From contig CAZPFE010000022.1 of the NCBI GenBank assembly GCA_964585805.1, forward strand, positions 1 through 8,788: 8,788 nucleotides of DNA. The letters are read 5' to 3'. The first letter of the stretch is position 1; each line of letters opens with the position of its first letter. Both the position numbers and the translations under genes were made by a program. The notes beneath the pieces were generated by a model, which searched no databases, was not told the DNA's origin, and saw only the letters and a list, made by a program, of their open reading frames with translations. Source of the DNA: CAYLWZ01 sp964585805 (GTDB taxonomy: Bacteria > Patescibacteriota > Minisyncoccia > Minisyncoccales > GWA2-38-27). This document shows positions 1-6,772 of this stretch, one piece after another.

Positions 1-46
1 GTATAATTATAACAAAGCTATTAAATTTTAACAACAAATATTTATT

Positions 47-742
47 TTAAGTCCTAAAAATATCTTTCTTGGTTATTATCTTTTTTTGAAGATTATATTT
101 TATTAATCCTCCATAAGGTATCTCCACATTCAAAATTTCTTCATCTGAAATCTTTTCAATATATTTTATTAAAGCTCTCAAAGAATTGTGGCTAGCCACA
201 ATTAAAATATTTTTATTTTTTTCTAACATTGGCTCGATATATTTCTTAAAAAAGGGTGTTGTCCTTTTCTTATAAACATCCTCCAAACTTTCTCCTCCTG
301 GAGGTCTATCTTTATATCCTCTCCTCCAAAGGTGAACTTTTTCCTCGCCATATTTTGTCATTATTTCCTTTTTATTTTCCCCTTGCAATTTCCCATAGCA
401 CCTCTCGTTTAAACTTTCGGAAATGTAAACCGGAATATATCTTTTTTTTGAATCTTTACTTTCCCGAAATTTTCCCCACTCTTTCATTTTTCCTTTATCA
501 AGATGAATAAAGATAGGATACTTTAAATCATAATATTTAAAAACCAACCAAACACTCAACATATTTCTAAACAAAGGAGAACTAAAAACAACATCTATTC
601 TCTCATTAAATATCTTTTTAGAAATTTTTTTAATTGTTTCATTGTTTTCTTTTTTTAATAAAGGCACATCCACCCAACCAGTAAATCTGTTCTCAAAATT
701 CCACTGAGATTTAAAATGTCTTAATAAAAATAATTTAGACAT
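47..742 (-). CDS. gpmA: 2,3-bisphosphoglycerate-dependent-type phosphoglycerate mutase, atypical active-site motifs
   Basis: Predicted cytosolic glycolytic enzyme interconverting 3- and 2-phosphoglycerate, of the histidine phosphatase superfamily (231 aa; E. coli GpmA is about 250). Seen: the N-terminal phosphohistidine motif as RHFKSQWN (H9) followed by ENRFTGWVDVPL; an SSPLFR segment with R59; LNERCYGKLQG with the catalytic Glu at E113; YGEEKVHLWRRGY; and ASHNSLRAL with the second histidine H185, followed by ISDEEI. These match GpmA in order and spacing. There is an extra stretch around residues 78-104, and the loop after WRRGY is shortened as in compact bacterial members. Odd: the family signature RHG is RHF, NERHYG is NERCYG, and HGNS has lost its Gly. 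The residues usually needed are present, so activity is likely but not certain. The start is the only ATG before the RH motif; no Shine-Dalgarno is visible. It lies 61 bp downstream of enolase on the same strand, so the two consecutive glycolytic steps are probably co-expressed. Confidence 0.9.
   Translation of the reverse strand: MSKLFLLRHFKSQWNFENRFTGWVDVPLLKKENNETIKKISKKIFNERIDVVFSSPLFRNMLSVWLVFKYYDLKYPIFIHLDKGKMKEWGKFRESKDSKKRYIPVYISESLNERCYGKLQGENKKEIMTKYGEEKVHLWRRGYKDRPPGGESLEDVYKKRTTPFFKKYIEPMLEKNKNILIVASHNSLRALIKYIEKISDEEILNVEIPYGGLIKYNLQKKIITKKDIFRT
184..203. repeat. Perfect 20-bp palindrome inside the mutase gene
   Basis: AATTGTGGCTAGCCACAATT equals its own reverse complement over all 20 bases, with no spacer. 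It spans the mutase codons for residues 181-186, including catalytic H185 (positions 188-190). Its central bases are far more GC-rich than the surroundings. A protein-binding or cruciform role is possible but only inferred; it may be incidental to the codons. Confidence 0.85.
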
Positions 743-803
743 ATTGTTTAAGTTTATTAATTTCTAAATATAATTTGTTGTATATTTTTTTAGTTAAAAA
801 TAT

Positions 804-2072
804 TTATATTTTATTTCTCTTTATTTCTCTCTCAATTTCCAGCAATCGATTATACTTGGCTACCCGCTCTCCTCTTGCCGGCGCACCTGATTTTATAAAA
901 TCAGCCTTTACACCCACTGCTAAATCAGCAATAAAATCATCGCATGTCTCACCTGAACGATGAGAAACAATAACTTTCCAACCAAACGATTTCGCTAATT
1001 TTACTGCTTCTAAAGTTTCTGATATCGTCCCTATTTGATTAGGCTTAATAATCACTCCATTACACGCTTTTCTCTTCTCTGCTTCTTTAATTCGTAAAGG
1101 ATTAGTCGTTAAAAGATCGTCACCAATAATTGTAATTCTATTTTTTAACTCGCTTGTTATTTTTTTCCAATTTTCCCAATCTTCTTCTGAGAAAGGATCC
1201 TCTAAAAAAACAATTGGATATTTTTCTATTAAATTTTTATAAAAGAAAATTAATCCTTCAGGAGTAAAAATATTTCCTTCTAAATCATATTTTCCATCCT
1301 TATAAAATTGGGTAGCGGCGCAATCAATTCCAATTTTTGTTTCTGAATGAATTTTTATTGCTTGATTTACTAATGCTAATGCCTCCTCTGAATAAGATAA
1401 AGGAGGAGCAAAACCTCCTTCGTCCCCTACATTAACTGCTTGTTTGCCAAAATTTTCTTCTAAAATTGATTTTAAATAATGGTAAATTTCGCTGGCTATT
1501 TTTAAGTTTTCAGAAAAACTTTTTTTTTGAGGGATAACCATAAATTCTTGAATATCTAAACCATTGCCCGCGTGAAGGCCTCCATTCAAAATATTAAAAG
1601 AAGCAAAGGGTAGTTTTAAATTGTTCCTCGCCTCCTTTTTTTCAGTAAAAAAAAATTCAGCAATATATCTATATAAAGGAATGTTTTTTGCTCCTGCCCC
1701 TGCTCGACAAATAGCCATTGAAACTGCTAAAGTGGCATTTGCTCCTAATTTCATTTTATTCCCTGTCCCATCTAATTCAATCATCAATTTATCAATTTCT
1801 TCTTGTTTAAGAGGATTTTTACCTGCTAAAGCAGGGGCAATGATATTATTTATATTTTCAACTGCTTTAAGGACACCTTTACCAAAATAACGCTTTTCTC
1901 CGTCTCTTAATTCTAAAGCCTCATTTTTTCCTGTTGAAGCGCCTGAAGGAACTAAACCAACAAAAATACCATTATTTGTTTCTACAAATGCTTTAATAGT
2001 TGGATTCCCTCTTGAATCTAAAATTTCAATTGCTTTAATTGATTTTATTTTACTTTTCTTAATCACTCCCAT
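804..2072 (-). CDS. eno: Enolase (phosphopyruvate hydratase)
   Basis: Converts 2-phosphoglycerate to phosphoenolpyruvate with two Mg2+; cytosolic, usually a dimer or octamer. At 422 aa it has the normal length and is clearly complete. Seen in order: DSRGNPT (19-25), the mobile catalytic loop SGASTG (43-48), NGGLHAGN with the loop histidine H167, the acid/base Glu in VGDEGG (E218), Mg2+ ligands D250 (IDCAA), E291 (LEDPF) and D318 (GDDL), catalytic K343 in IKPNQIGT, and the SHRSGET signature (370-376). There is a short insertion around residues 140-150 before LPFASFN. The ATG at 2072 directly precedes the standard N-terminal strand; only a weak purine stretch lies upstream. It sits between ftsB (88 bp upstream) and the mutase (61 bp downstream), all on the minus strand. 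The 88-bp gap is almost pure A/T with no clear terminator, so an ftsB-eno-gpm transcript is plausible. Confidence 0.98.
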   Translation of the reverse strand: MGVIKKSKIKSIKAIEILDSRGNPTIKAFVETNNGIFVGLVPSGASTGKNEALELRDGEKRYFGKGVLKAVENINNIIAPALAGKNPLKQEEIDKLMIELDGTGNKMKLGANATLAVSMAICRAGAGAKNIPLYRYIAEFFFTEKKEARNNLKLPFASFNILNGGLHAGNGLDIQEFMVIPQKKSFSENLKIASEIYHYLKSILEENFGKQAVNVGDEGGFAPPLSYSEEALALVNQAIKIHSETKIGIDCAATQFYKDGKYDLEGNIFTPEGLIFFYKNLIEKYPIVFLEDPFSEEDWENWKKITSELKNRITIIGDDLLTTNPLRIKEAEKRKACNGVIIKPNQIGTISETLEAVKLAKSFGWKVIVSHRSGETCDDFIADLAVGVKADFIKSGAPARGERVAKYNRLLEIEREIKRNKI

Positions 2073-2160
2073 ATTATCTTTTTTATTTCCATTTTATTAT
2101 TTTATTATTAATTAATTAAATCATCCAATTAAAATTAAAAATGATAAAAAATTATTAATT

Positions 2161-2553
2161 TTAAGGATTGAGAATCTTCTTGATTGATTCCCACCACCCT
2201 TTATTTTTCTTTTCTTCTTTTTCTAAACTCGTATTTTCCTTATTCTTTTGAACTACTACCACCTCTTCACCTATTTTTTTTAGATTAAGATTCTCTCGGG
2301 CTATTCTTTCAATATTCTCCTCGCTTTTTGCTTCTAATACTTCACTCTCTAATTCCTTTTTCCTCTCTTTTGCTTTTTCAATTTCTTTTTTTAAAGTTTC
2401 AATCTGAACAGATAACTTCTTTCTATATTTAATGACTTTAAAATTAGTAAAACCAAGAAATAAAACAATAAAAAGAATAACCAAAATTAAAACATTATGA
2501 AAAATAAATTCTAAGAAACCACCTCTTCTGTTTTTCTTATTTTTTGCTATCAT
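2161..2553 (-). CDS. FtsB/DivIC-family septum formation initiator
   Basis: Small bitopic divisome protein (130 aa). Seen: a short basic cytoplasmic N-terminus (KNKKNRR), one hydrophobic helix at about 16-36, then a heptad-rich Lys/Glu coiled coil at about 42-76, and the family hallmark segment SEENIERIARENLNLKKIGE (78-97) followed by VVVV. The C-terminal tail is charged and ends in a Trp-Trp pair (W120, W121), as often seen in FtsB/DivIC-like proteins of small-genome bacteria. In model bacteria this family forms a complex with FtsL and the DivIB/FtsQ partner and helps activate septal peptidoglycan synthesis; that role is inferred here. FtsB and DivIC cannot be told apart without a phylogeny, so no symbol is given. 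Adjacency to enolase supports FtsB, since eno-ftsB is the order in E. coli. No Shine-Dalgarno precedes the ATG. The gene is divergent from the miniprotein at 2598. Confidence 0.85.
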   Translation of the reverse strand: MIAKNKKNRRGGFLEFIFHNVLILVILFIVLFLGFTNFKVIKYRKKLSVQIETLKKEIEKAKERKKELESEVLEAKSEENIERIARENLNLKKIGEEVVVVQKNKENTSLEKEEKKNKGWWESIKKILNP

Positions 2554-2597
2554 TATAAATAAGTTTCTTAATTATATGATATTATATTTTTCATAAA

Positions 2598-2699
2598 ATG
2601 AAAACTAAACACAAAAAAATCATTAAAACAATCTGGATAATAGCTGCCATCTTAACAATTATAGGAATGATAATTTTCACAATTGCTCCTCTTCTATAA
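2598..2699 (+). CDS. 33-aa single-pass membrane miniprotein, function unknown
   Basis: The reading frame ATG AAA ACT AAA CAC ... CTT CTA TAA encodes MKTKHKKIIKTIWIIAAILT (residues 1-20) followed by IIGMIIFTIAPLL. Its layout is a basic N-terminus (four Lys and a His in the first seven residues), then about 22 uninterrupted hydrophobic residues including Trp, and an APLL end. That pattern is unlikely by chance in an A/T-rich spacer and predicts one membrane helix with the N-terminus in the cytoplasm. It occupies most of the 161-bp gap between ftsB (divergent) and the end of lepA (convergent, 15 bp away). No Shine-Dalgarno is present; TATTAT at 2580-2585 could be a -10 giving a very short leader. 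I know no function; similar tiny Lys-rich membrane peptides are, as I recall, commonly annotated in Parcubacteria. It could be chance, but the composition argues against that. Confidence 0.6.
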   Translation: MKTKHKKIIKTIWIIAAILTIIGMIIFTIAPLL

Positions 2700-2714
2700 A
2701 AATCATTCATCTTC

Positions 2715-4502
2715 CTAACTACGGAAAACGGCTAAAAATACTTTAGACGGAATTCTTACTTTTCCTTTTTTTGCTAACTCTTTTTTTCCTCTTTTTTGTT
2801 TTTCCAAAAGTTTCTTCTTTCTCGTCACATCCCCTCCATAAAGAGGAGCTGTAACATCTTTCCTTCTTGCTTTTATCGTTTCTCTTGCAATTATTTTTCC
2901 ACCTACAGCCGCCTGAATAGGCACAGCAAACTGTTGAGGAGGTAAATTCTCCTTAATTTTTTCTACTAATTTTCTTCCTTCTTCATATATCTTTGACTTA
3001 GGGACTATTTTCGAAAAAGCGCTTTCTCTTTTGCCAGCAATCAAAATATCCATTTTAACCAAATCTGCCTCCCTAAATTCCATAACCTTATAATCCATTG
3101 AGGCATAACCCTGGCTAACATTTTTTATTTTATCATAAAGATTGTCAATAATCTCTGAAAGAGCAATTTCATAATTTAAAATCACTCTTTCCTGACTAAT
3201 ATAATTCGTCTCTAAATAATTACTTCTCATTGTTTTTAATAAATCTAATATTCTCCCAATATAACGAATTGGAGTGATTATCTCTAACAATGCCCAAGGT
3301 TCTTTAATGACTATATTTGAAGCAGATTCTGGCCAATCGCTTGCGCCGTAAAGATCTTTTTCTTTCCCTTTATCATCAACAATTTTATAAATAACCGAAG
3401 GACTAGAAATTATCAAATCTAAACCAAATTCCCTGCGTAAACGTTCTGAAACTATTTCTACATGAAGACTACCTAAAAAACCGCATTTAAAACCTCTTCC
3501 TAAAGCTTCTTTTGTTTCTGGTTCAAAAGTAAGAGAGGGATCATTTAATCTTAACTGCAAAAGTCCTTTTTTCAAAAAATCAAAATCATCTGGATTCACA
3601 GGATATAAACTAGCAAAAATCATTGGCTGAGGTTCTTGATATCCGGGCAATGGTTCTACTTTAACTCCTTTTTGACTAATAGTATCACCTACCCTAACCT
3701 TGCTTATTTCTTTTATGCCAGTTGCTATATAGCCAATTTCCCCAGCAAAAAGACTATCTGTTGGAAATAATTCTGGTTTGAAATAGCCAATTTCTTTTGC
3801 TTCTGTTTCTATACCAGCGGCAAGTAAAGATATTTTTTCTCCTTTTTTAATCTTTCCCTCAATTATTCTTACATAAGCAATTACTCCTTTATAAGGATTG
3901 TATTCTGAATCAAAAATCAAAGCTTTTAAAGGTTTATCTTTTTCTTGTTGAGGTTCAGGAATTTTTTTAATAATTTCTTTCAATAATAAATCAACATTAA
4001 AGCCGGTTTTTGCTGAAATTTTTATTATTTCCTCTTTTTTAACATTGAGAAGATTTGCCATTTCCTCAGCCGTCTCTTCAACTCTTGCTTGTTCTAAATC
4101 TATTTTATTGACAACCGGAATAATAGTTAATCCTTGCTTTCTGGCTAATTCTAAATTTGCCAATGTTTGCGCTTGAATACCTTGGGTAGCGTCAACTAAT
4201 AAAATCGCTCCTTCAGTCGCTGCTAAAGAACGAGAAACTTCATAAGAAAAATCAACATGACCCGGAGTGTCTACTAAATTCAAAATAAATCTTTCATCTT
4301 CTTCTTGCCATTCCATTCTAACAGGCTGCATTCTAATCGTGATTCCTCTTTCTCTTTCCAAATCCATCATATCTAAATATTGAGGTTTCATTTTATCTTT
4401 AGGCACAGTTCCGGTTAACTCTAAAAACCGATCAGACAATGTGGATTTCCCATGATTAATATGACTAATAATAGAAAAATTTCTAATATTTAGTTTTTTC
4501 AT
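2715..4502 (-). CDS. lepA: Elongation factor 4 (LepA), ribosome-associated translational GTPase
   Basis: Complete LepA/EF4 (595 aa; E. coli 599), which acts on the ribosome and is linked to back-translocation and initiation or 30S maturation. Seen: P-loop SHINHGKST (13-21), switch I LERERGITI (48-56, T55), G3 DTPGHVDF with catalytic H82, G4 NKID (132-135), G5 SAKTG (163-167), then the EF-G-like domains II, III and V, and the LepA-specific C-terminal domain with PLYGGDVTRKKKLLEKQKRG and a terminal IPSKVFLAV segment. Odd: the P-loop Asp of the trGTPase signature (HIDHGKS) is Asn here (N16, codon AAT at 4457-4455). The ATG at 4502 starts at the expected place next to NFSIISH; no Shine-Dalgarno is seen. 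An upstream ATG at 4509 is out of frame and stops quickly. The gene begins 9 bp after murJ ends, so it is probably co-transcribed with murJ. Confidence 0.97.
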   Translation of the reverse strand: MKKLNIRNFSIISHINHGKSTLSDRFLELTGTVPKDKMKPQYLDMMDLERERGITIRMQPVRMEWQEEDERFILNLVDTPGHVDFSYEVSRSLAATEGAILLVDATQGIQAQTLANLELARKQGLTIIPVVNKIDLEQARVEETAEEMANLLNVKKEEIIKISAKTGFNVDLLLKEIIKKIPEPQQEKDKPLKALIFDSEYNPYKGVIAYVRIIEGKIKKGEKISLLAAGIETEAKEIGYFKPELFPTDSLFAGEIGYIATGIKEISKVRVGDTISQKGVKVEPLPGYQEPQPMIFASLYPVNPDDFDFLKKGLLQLRLNDPSLTFEPETKEALGRGFKCGFLGSLHVEIVSERLRREFGLDLIISSPSVIYKIVDDKGKEKDLYGASDWPESASNIVIKEPWALLEIITPIRYIGRILDLLKTMRSNYLETNYISQERVILNYEIALSEIIDNLYDKIKNVSQGYASMDYKVMEFREADLVKMDILIAGKRESAFSKIVPKSKIYEEGRKLVEKIKENLPPQQFAVPIQAAVGGKIIARETIKARRKDVTAPLYGGDVTRKKKLLEKQKRGKKELAKKGKVRIPSKVFLAVFRS

Positions 4503-4511
4503 TTTTCATTT

Positions 4512-6176
4512 TTAATTTTTCAAAAAAGCGTCTTTAATTATTTTTATTTCTGGAAGTTTTAAAAGAAAAGAAATGAGAAAATAAACTCCTAAACCAAAAA
4601 CCGCAGCAATTGAAAATTGCATCAAAAGACCAAAAAAAGTAGACATATTAACAAAACCTGCTGTTGTTTGTCTTGTTAAATAAACAACAAGGAACATTGA
4701 AAAAGAAGCAGTAAAAATTTTTACAAAAGAAGAGGTTATAATTTTCAAGTTAATTTTTGTTTTTTTCTGAAAAAAAATAAAAAGTAAGAAAGCCTGAATA
4801 ACAGCAGAAATCGAAAGAGCTAAAGGAAGCCCTATAATTTCAATATTATTAACTCCTTCCAACTTTAAAAAATAAAGAAAAAAATTTCTAAAATAATTAT
4901 CTCCTTTTAAAAAATTGACAAAAGAAAAAGACAAAAAGATATTAACAAGCATAGAAAAGATACTAATTAAAACTGGAACTTTTGTTTCTTGCAAAGAAAA
5001 AAAAGCCCTATTTAAAAAAGGAATAATTCCTTCAGCTAAAATACCAAGAGAAAAGACGCCAAGAGCGGCAGCAGTTAAACGAGTTTCTAACCACCCAAAT
5101 TGACCTGTTCCAAGAATTAATCTTACAATTTGAGCCCTTAAAAGAAAAATTAAAATTATAATCGGCATAATTAAGAAAATAATTTGATTTAGGGTAGAAG
5201 AAAAATTTCTTGAAAATTCTTCTTTTTGACCATTTGCCCAAACCTTTGATAATGTCGGAAAAGAAGAAAGAGCAAAAGAAACTCCAATTAAGCCAATTGG
5301 AAAATAATGAAGGTTATTGGAAAAATTAAAAATTGAAATACTACCCGGACTTAAAGTAGAAGCAATAGCAGTAATAACAACTAAATTTATTTGGGAAGCA
5401 ATTGAACCTAAAATTCTTGGAGTTGCTAATTTATAAATCTTTTTCAAATTAGAATCTTTAAAATTAATAATAAACTTATAAGAATAACCAGAGGCTTTAG
5501 CAGCTGGAACTTGAATTAAAAGATAAATAAAAGCGCCTAAAACTACTCCATAAACCAAACCATAAAGACCAAAAATCGGAAGAAGAAAAATTATAGCAAA
5601 AATAATACTTAAATTGTATAAAATTGGAGCCAAAGAATAACTTAAAAAACGATTAAAATAATGAAGAATGCCAGAAAAAATACTTGCTAAACCAAAAAAT
5701 AAAGGACTTAAAAACATTATTCTGGTTAAAGAAATTGCCAATGATTTTTCGCTCGGACTAAAACCAGGAATTATAAATTTAATTATTTGAGGAGTGAAAA
5801 TAGCCAATAAACCACATAAAAAAACAAGAAAAATAAAAAGGATATTAAGAACATTATTTACAAAATTTAAAACTTCTTCTGGCCACCTTGCTTCTTTTTC
5901 ATTTCTACTATTTTCTTTCTTATATTTCTCAAAATAATCAGCAAAAAGAGGCAAAAAAACTGCTGTCATTCCTCCCATTATTAAAACAGCATAAATAAAA
6001 TCAGGAATACGAAAAGCAGCAAAATAAATATCTAATTCCCGGCTCGCACCAAAATAACCAGCCAATAAACGATCTCTTAATAATCCTAAAATTTTACTAA
6101 TTAAACTAGAAATTGCCAAAATAAAAGCGGCAAAAGTGACTGTTTTGGTTTGAGAATAAAAAATTTTTTTAATCAT
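4512..6176 (-). CDS. murJ: MurJ/MviN-family lipid II flippase
   Basis: Inner-membrane MOP-superfamily transporter predicted to flip lipid II for peptidoglycan synthesis (554 aa, about 14 hydrophobic helices). Seen: the N-terminal MurJ block KILGLLRDRLLAGYFGAS (28-45), LDIYFAAFRIPDFIYAV with D49 and R56, GGMTAVFLPLF, a soluble charged loop at about 82-100, PRILGSIASQINLVV (253-267), and NFSNNLHYFPIGLIGVSFAL (284-303) followed by SSFPTLS. There is no C-terminal pseudokinase extension of the actinobacterial kind. Compared by eye with E. coli MurJ, R34 and D49 match R18 and D39, but positions matching R24, R52, R270 and E273 appear to be uncharged (Gly40, Tyr62 or Ala63, Asn288, Tyr291). This pattern occurs in many non-proteobacterial homologues, so function is probably kept, though a flippase for another polyprenyl-linked glycan is possible. 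The ATG at 6176 has no Shine-Dalgarno. lepA follows after 9 bp. Presence of MurJ implies a peptidoglycan wall. Confidence 0.93.
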   Translation of the reverse strand: MIKKIFYSQTKTVTFAAFILAISSLISKILGLLRDRLLAGYFGASRELDIYFAAFRIPDFIYAVLIMGGMTAVFLPLFADYFEKYKKENSRNEKEARWPEEVLNFVNNVLNILFIFLVFLCGLLAIFTPQIIKFIIPGFSPSEKSLAISLTRIMFLSPLFFGLASIFSGILHYFNRFLSYSLAPILYNLSIIFAIIFLLPIFGLYGLVYGVVLGAFIYLLIQVPAAKASGYSYKFIINFKDSNLKKIYKLATPRILGSIASQINLVVITAIASTLSPGSISIFNFSNNLHYFPIGLIGVSFALSSFPTLSKVWANGQKEEFSRNFSSTLNQIIFLIMPIIILIFLLRAQIVRLILGTGQFGWLETRLTAAALGVFSLGILAEGIIPFLNRAFFSLQETKVPVLISIFSMLVNIFLSFSFVNFLKGDNYFRNFFLYFLKLEGVNNIEIIGLPLALSISAVIQAFLLFIFFQKKTKINLKIITSSFVKIFTASFSMFLVVYLTRQTTAGFVNMSTFFGLLMQFSIAAVFGLGVYFLISFLLKLPEIKIIKDAFLKN

Positions 6177-6246
6177 TTTTTAATTTTTATATAAATCATA
6201 AATTAATAATACTATTTTTCCTTCCCTGTTTCAATAATACTTAACC

Positions 6247-6309
6247 TTAATATACAATACCCATACCTGCACCAAAACTTGCACCAGAATTAAACTTAAC
6301 AAAAAAGTC
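6247..6309 (-). pseudogene. Possible 3' remnant of a Gly/Ala-rich coding sequence
   Basis: In the 150-bp gap between murJ and the orphan gene, the minus strand has an open frame of 20 codons running from a TAG (6310-6312, inside the terminator) to a TAA (6247-6249). It reads DFFVKFNSGASFGAGMGIVY. It has no usable start upstream; the single ATG is five codons from the end. Two imperfect 12-bp units (TGCACCA at 6268-6274 and 6280-6286 on the plus strand) give the tetrapeptide pattern GASF-GAGM-G, in phase with the frame and richer in GC than the surrounding spacer. This suggests the tail of a protein whose front is missing. It could equally be non-coding sequence that happens to read this way. 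Confidence 0.25.
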
Positions 6310-6335
6310 CTAACAGACTAAATCTGTCAGGACTT
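6301..6335 (-). terminator. Rho-independent terminator of the orphan gene
   Basis: A 13-bp stem pairs 6305-6317 with 6323-6335 around the 5-nt loop 6318-6322, followed on the minus strand by TTTTTTGTT. The single imperfect pair (6312/6328) is a G-U wobble in minus-strand RNA but an A-C mismatch in plus-strand RNA, so the structure favours termination of minus-strand transcripts. The orphan gene's TGA stop (6327-6329) lies within the 5' arm. A T-run also follows the stem on the plus strand, so weak bidirectional activity is possible. It should separate the orphan gene and glycosyltransferase transcript from murJ. Confidence 0.85.
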
Positions 6336-6758
6336 CTTTTTTTCCTCCACTATTTTCCTTATTTTCCTTATTACCTGAACATTCCTGATCCTCCCATTAA
6401 CTATTACCAGAATCGGAGCAATAAATTTCCTCTTTCTTATCTTTCTTCTAATTCTTTTTTCTCTATTCTGGAACCCCTGCGCCTCTCTTCTTGTTCTCAC
6501 CACTTTTAAACTGAAATGCTCGTATCTCCTCTTCACTTCAGAATTAAAAATCACCACAAAATCACGATACGGCTTTCTATCCTCTAAAAAATCTATTATC
6601 TCTCCCCTATTCTTTAGGATCCTAAGCGCTTTTCTTACCCTCAATTTTTCCAACCCATCATTCTCTATTCTCAAAGAAAAAGATAATCTTTCTACCATCT
6701 CTTTTATTACCGCTCTCGTTTCCTCCTTTTCTCTTCGCAAAATCTCTTCTATATCCAT
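6327..6758 (-). CDS. Small basic orphan protein of unknown function
   Basis: I do not recognise this 143-aa protein. It has no signal peptide or membrane segment. Residues 1-25 form an acidic/basic helix (MDIEEILRREKEETRAVIKE). The middle has KPYRDFVVIFNSEVKRRY (62-79). Residues 87-111 are very Arg/Lys-rich (VVRTRR, KRIRRKIRKRK), followed by a short hydrophobic strand, APILVIVNGRIRNV (114-127), and a Lys-rich tail. The basic tract could bind nucleic acid or the ribosome, but that is only a guess from charge. The coding strand is purine-rich and sampled stretches are about 40% GC against about 25% in the neighbouring glycosyltransferase, so codon usage differs from every neighbour. The start is fixed by a perfect Shine-Dalgarno 7 nt upstream. 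It begins 19 bp after the glycosyltransferase stop and ends inside its own terminator. The combination suggests a recently acquired or highly translated gene. Confidence 0.75.
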   Translation of the reverse strand: MDIEEILRREKEETRAVIKEMVERLSFSLRIENDGLEKLRVRKALRILKNRGEIIDFLEDRKPYRDFVVIFNSEVKRRYEHFSLKVVRTRREAQGFQNREKRIRRKIRKRKFIAPILVIVNGRIRNVQVIRKIRKIVEEKKKS

Positions 6759-6765
6759 CTCTATT

Positions 6766-6772
6766 ACCTCCT
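6766..6772 (-). promoter_or_regulatory. Consensus Shine-Dalgarno AGGAGGT of the orphan gene
   Basis: On the minus strand AGGAGGT is followed by a 7-nt spacer (AATAGAG) and the ATG at 6758. It is the only full-consensus ribosome binding site in the window; most other genes show none, and the glycosyltransferase has only AAAGGA. It sits in the 19-bp gap after the upstream TGA stop, which lets the orphan gene be translated independently. Confidence 0.85.

Noticed and set aside
256..510. 84-aa plus-strand frame inside the mutase gene
   Set aside because: Antisense to conserved mutase motifs; its hydrophobic look comes from the complement of Lys/Glu-rich codons.
775..963. 62-aa plus-strand frame over the enolase 3' end
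   Set aside because: It is antisense to a strongly conserved enolase segment (SGAPARGERVAKYNRLLEIE) and has no family features of its own.
1621..1890. 89-aa plus-strand frame inside enolase
   Set aside because: Shadow of the enolase codons in the opposite strand; no start signal and no recognisable domain.
2073..2160. Possible terminator or RNA between ftsB and eno
   Set aside because: The 88 bp are almost pure A/T with no GC-containing stem; only low-complexity TTAATTAATT-type runs are visible.
4501..4509. Alternative upstream ATG for lepA at 4509
   Set aside because: It is 7 nt out of phase with the lepA frame and stops after eight codons.
5032..5241. 69-aa minus-strand frame inside murJ in another frame
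   Set aside because: It overlaps conserved MurJ coding sequence on the same strand and has no ribosome binding site or homology I recognise.
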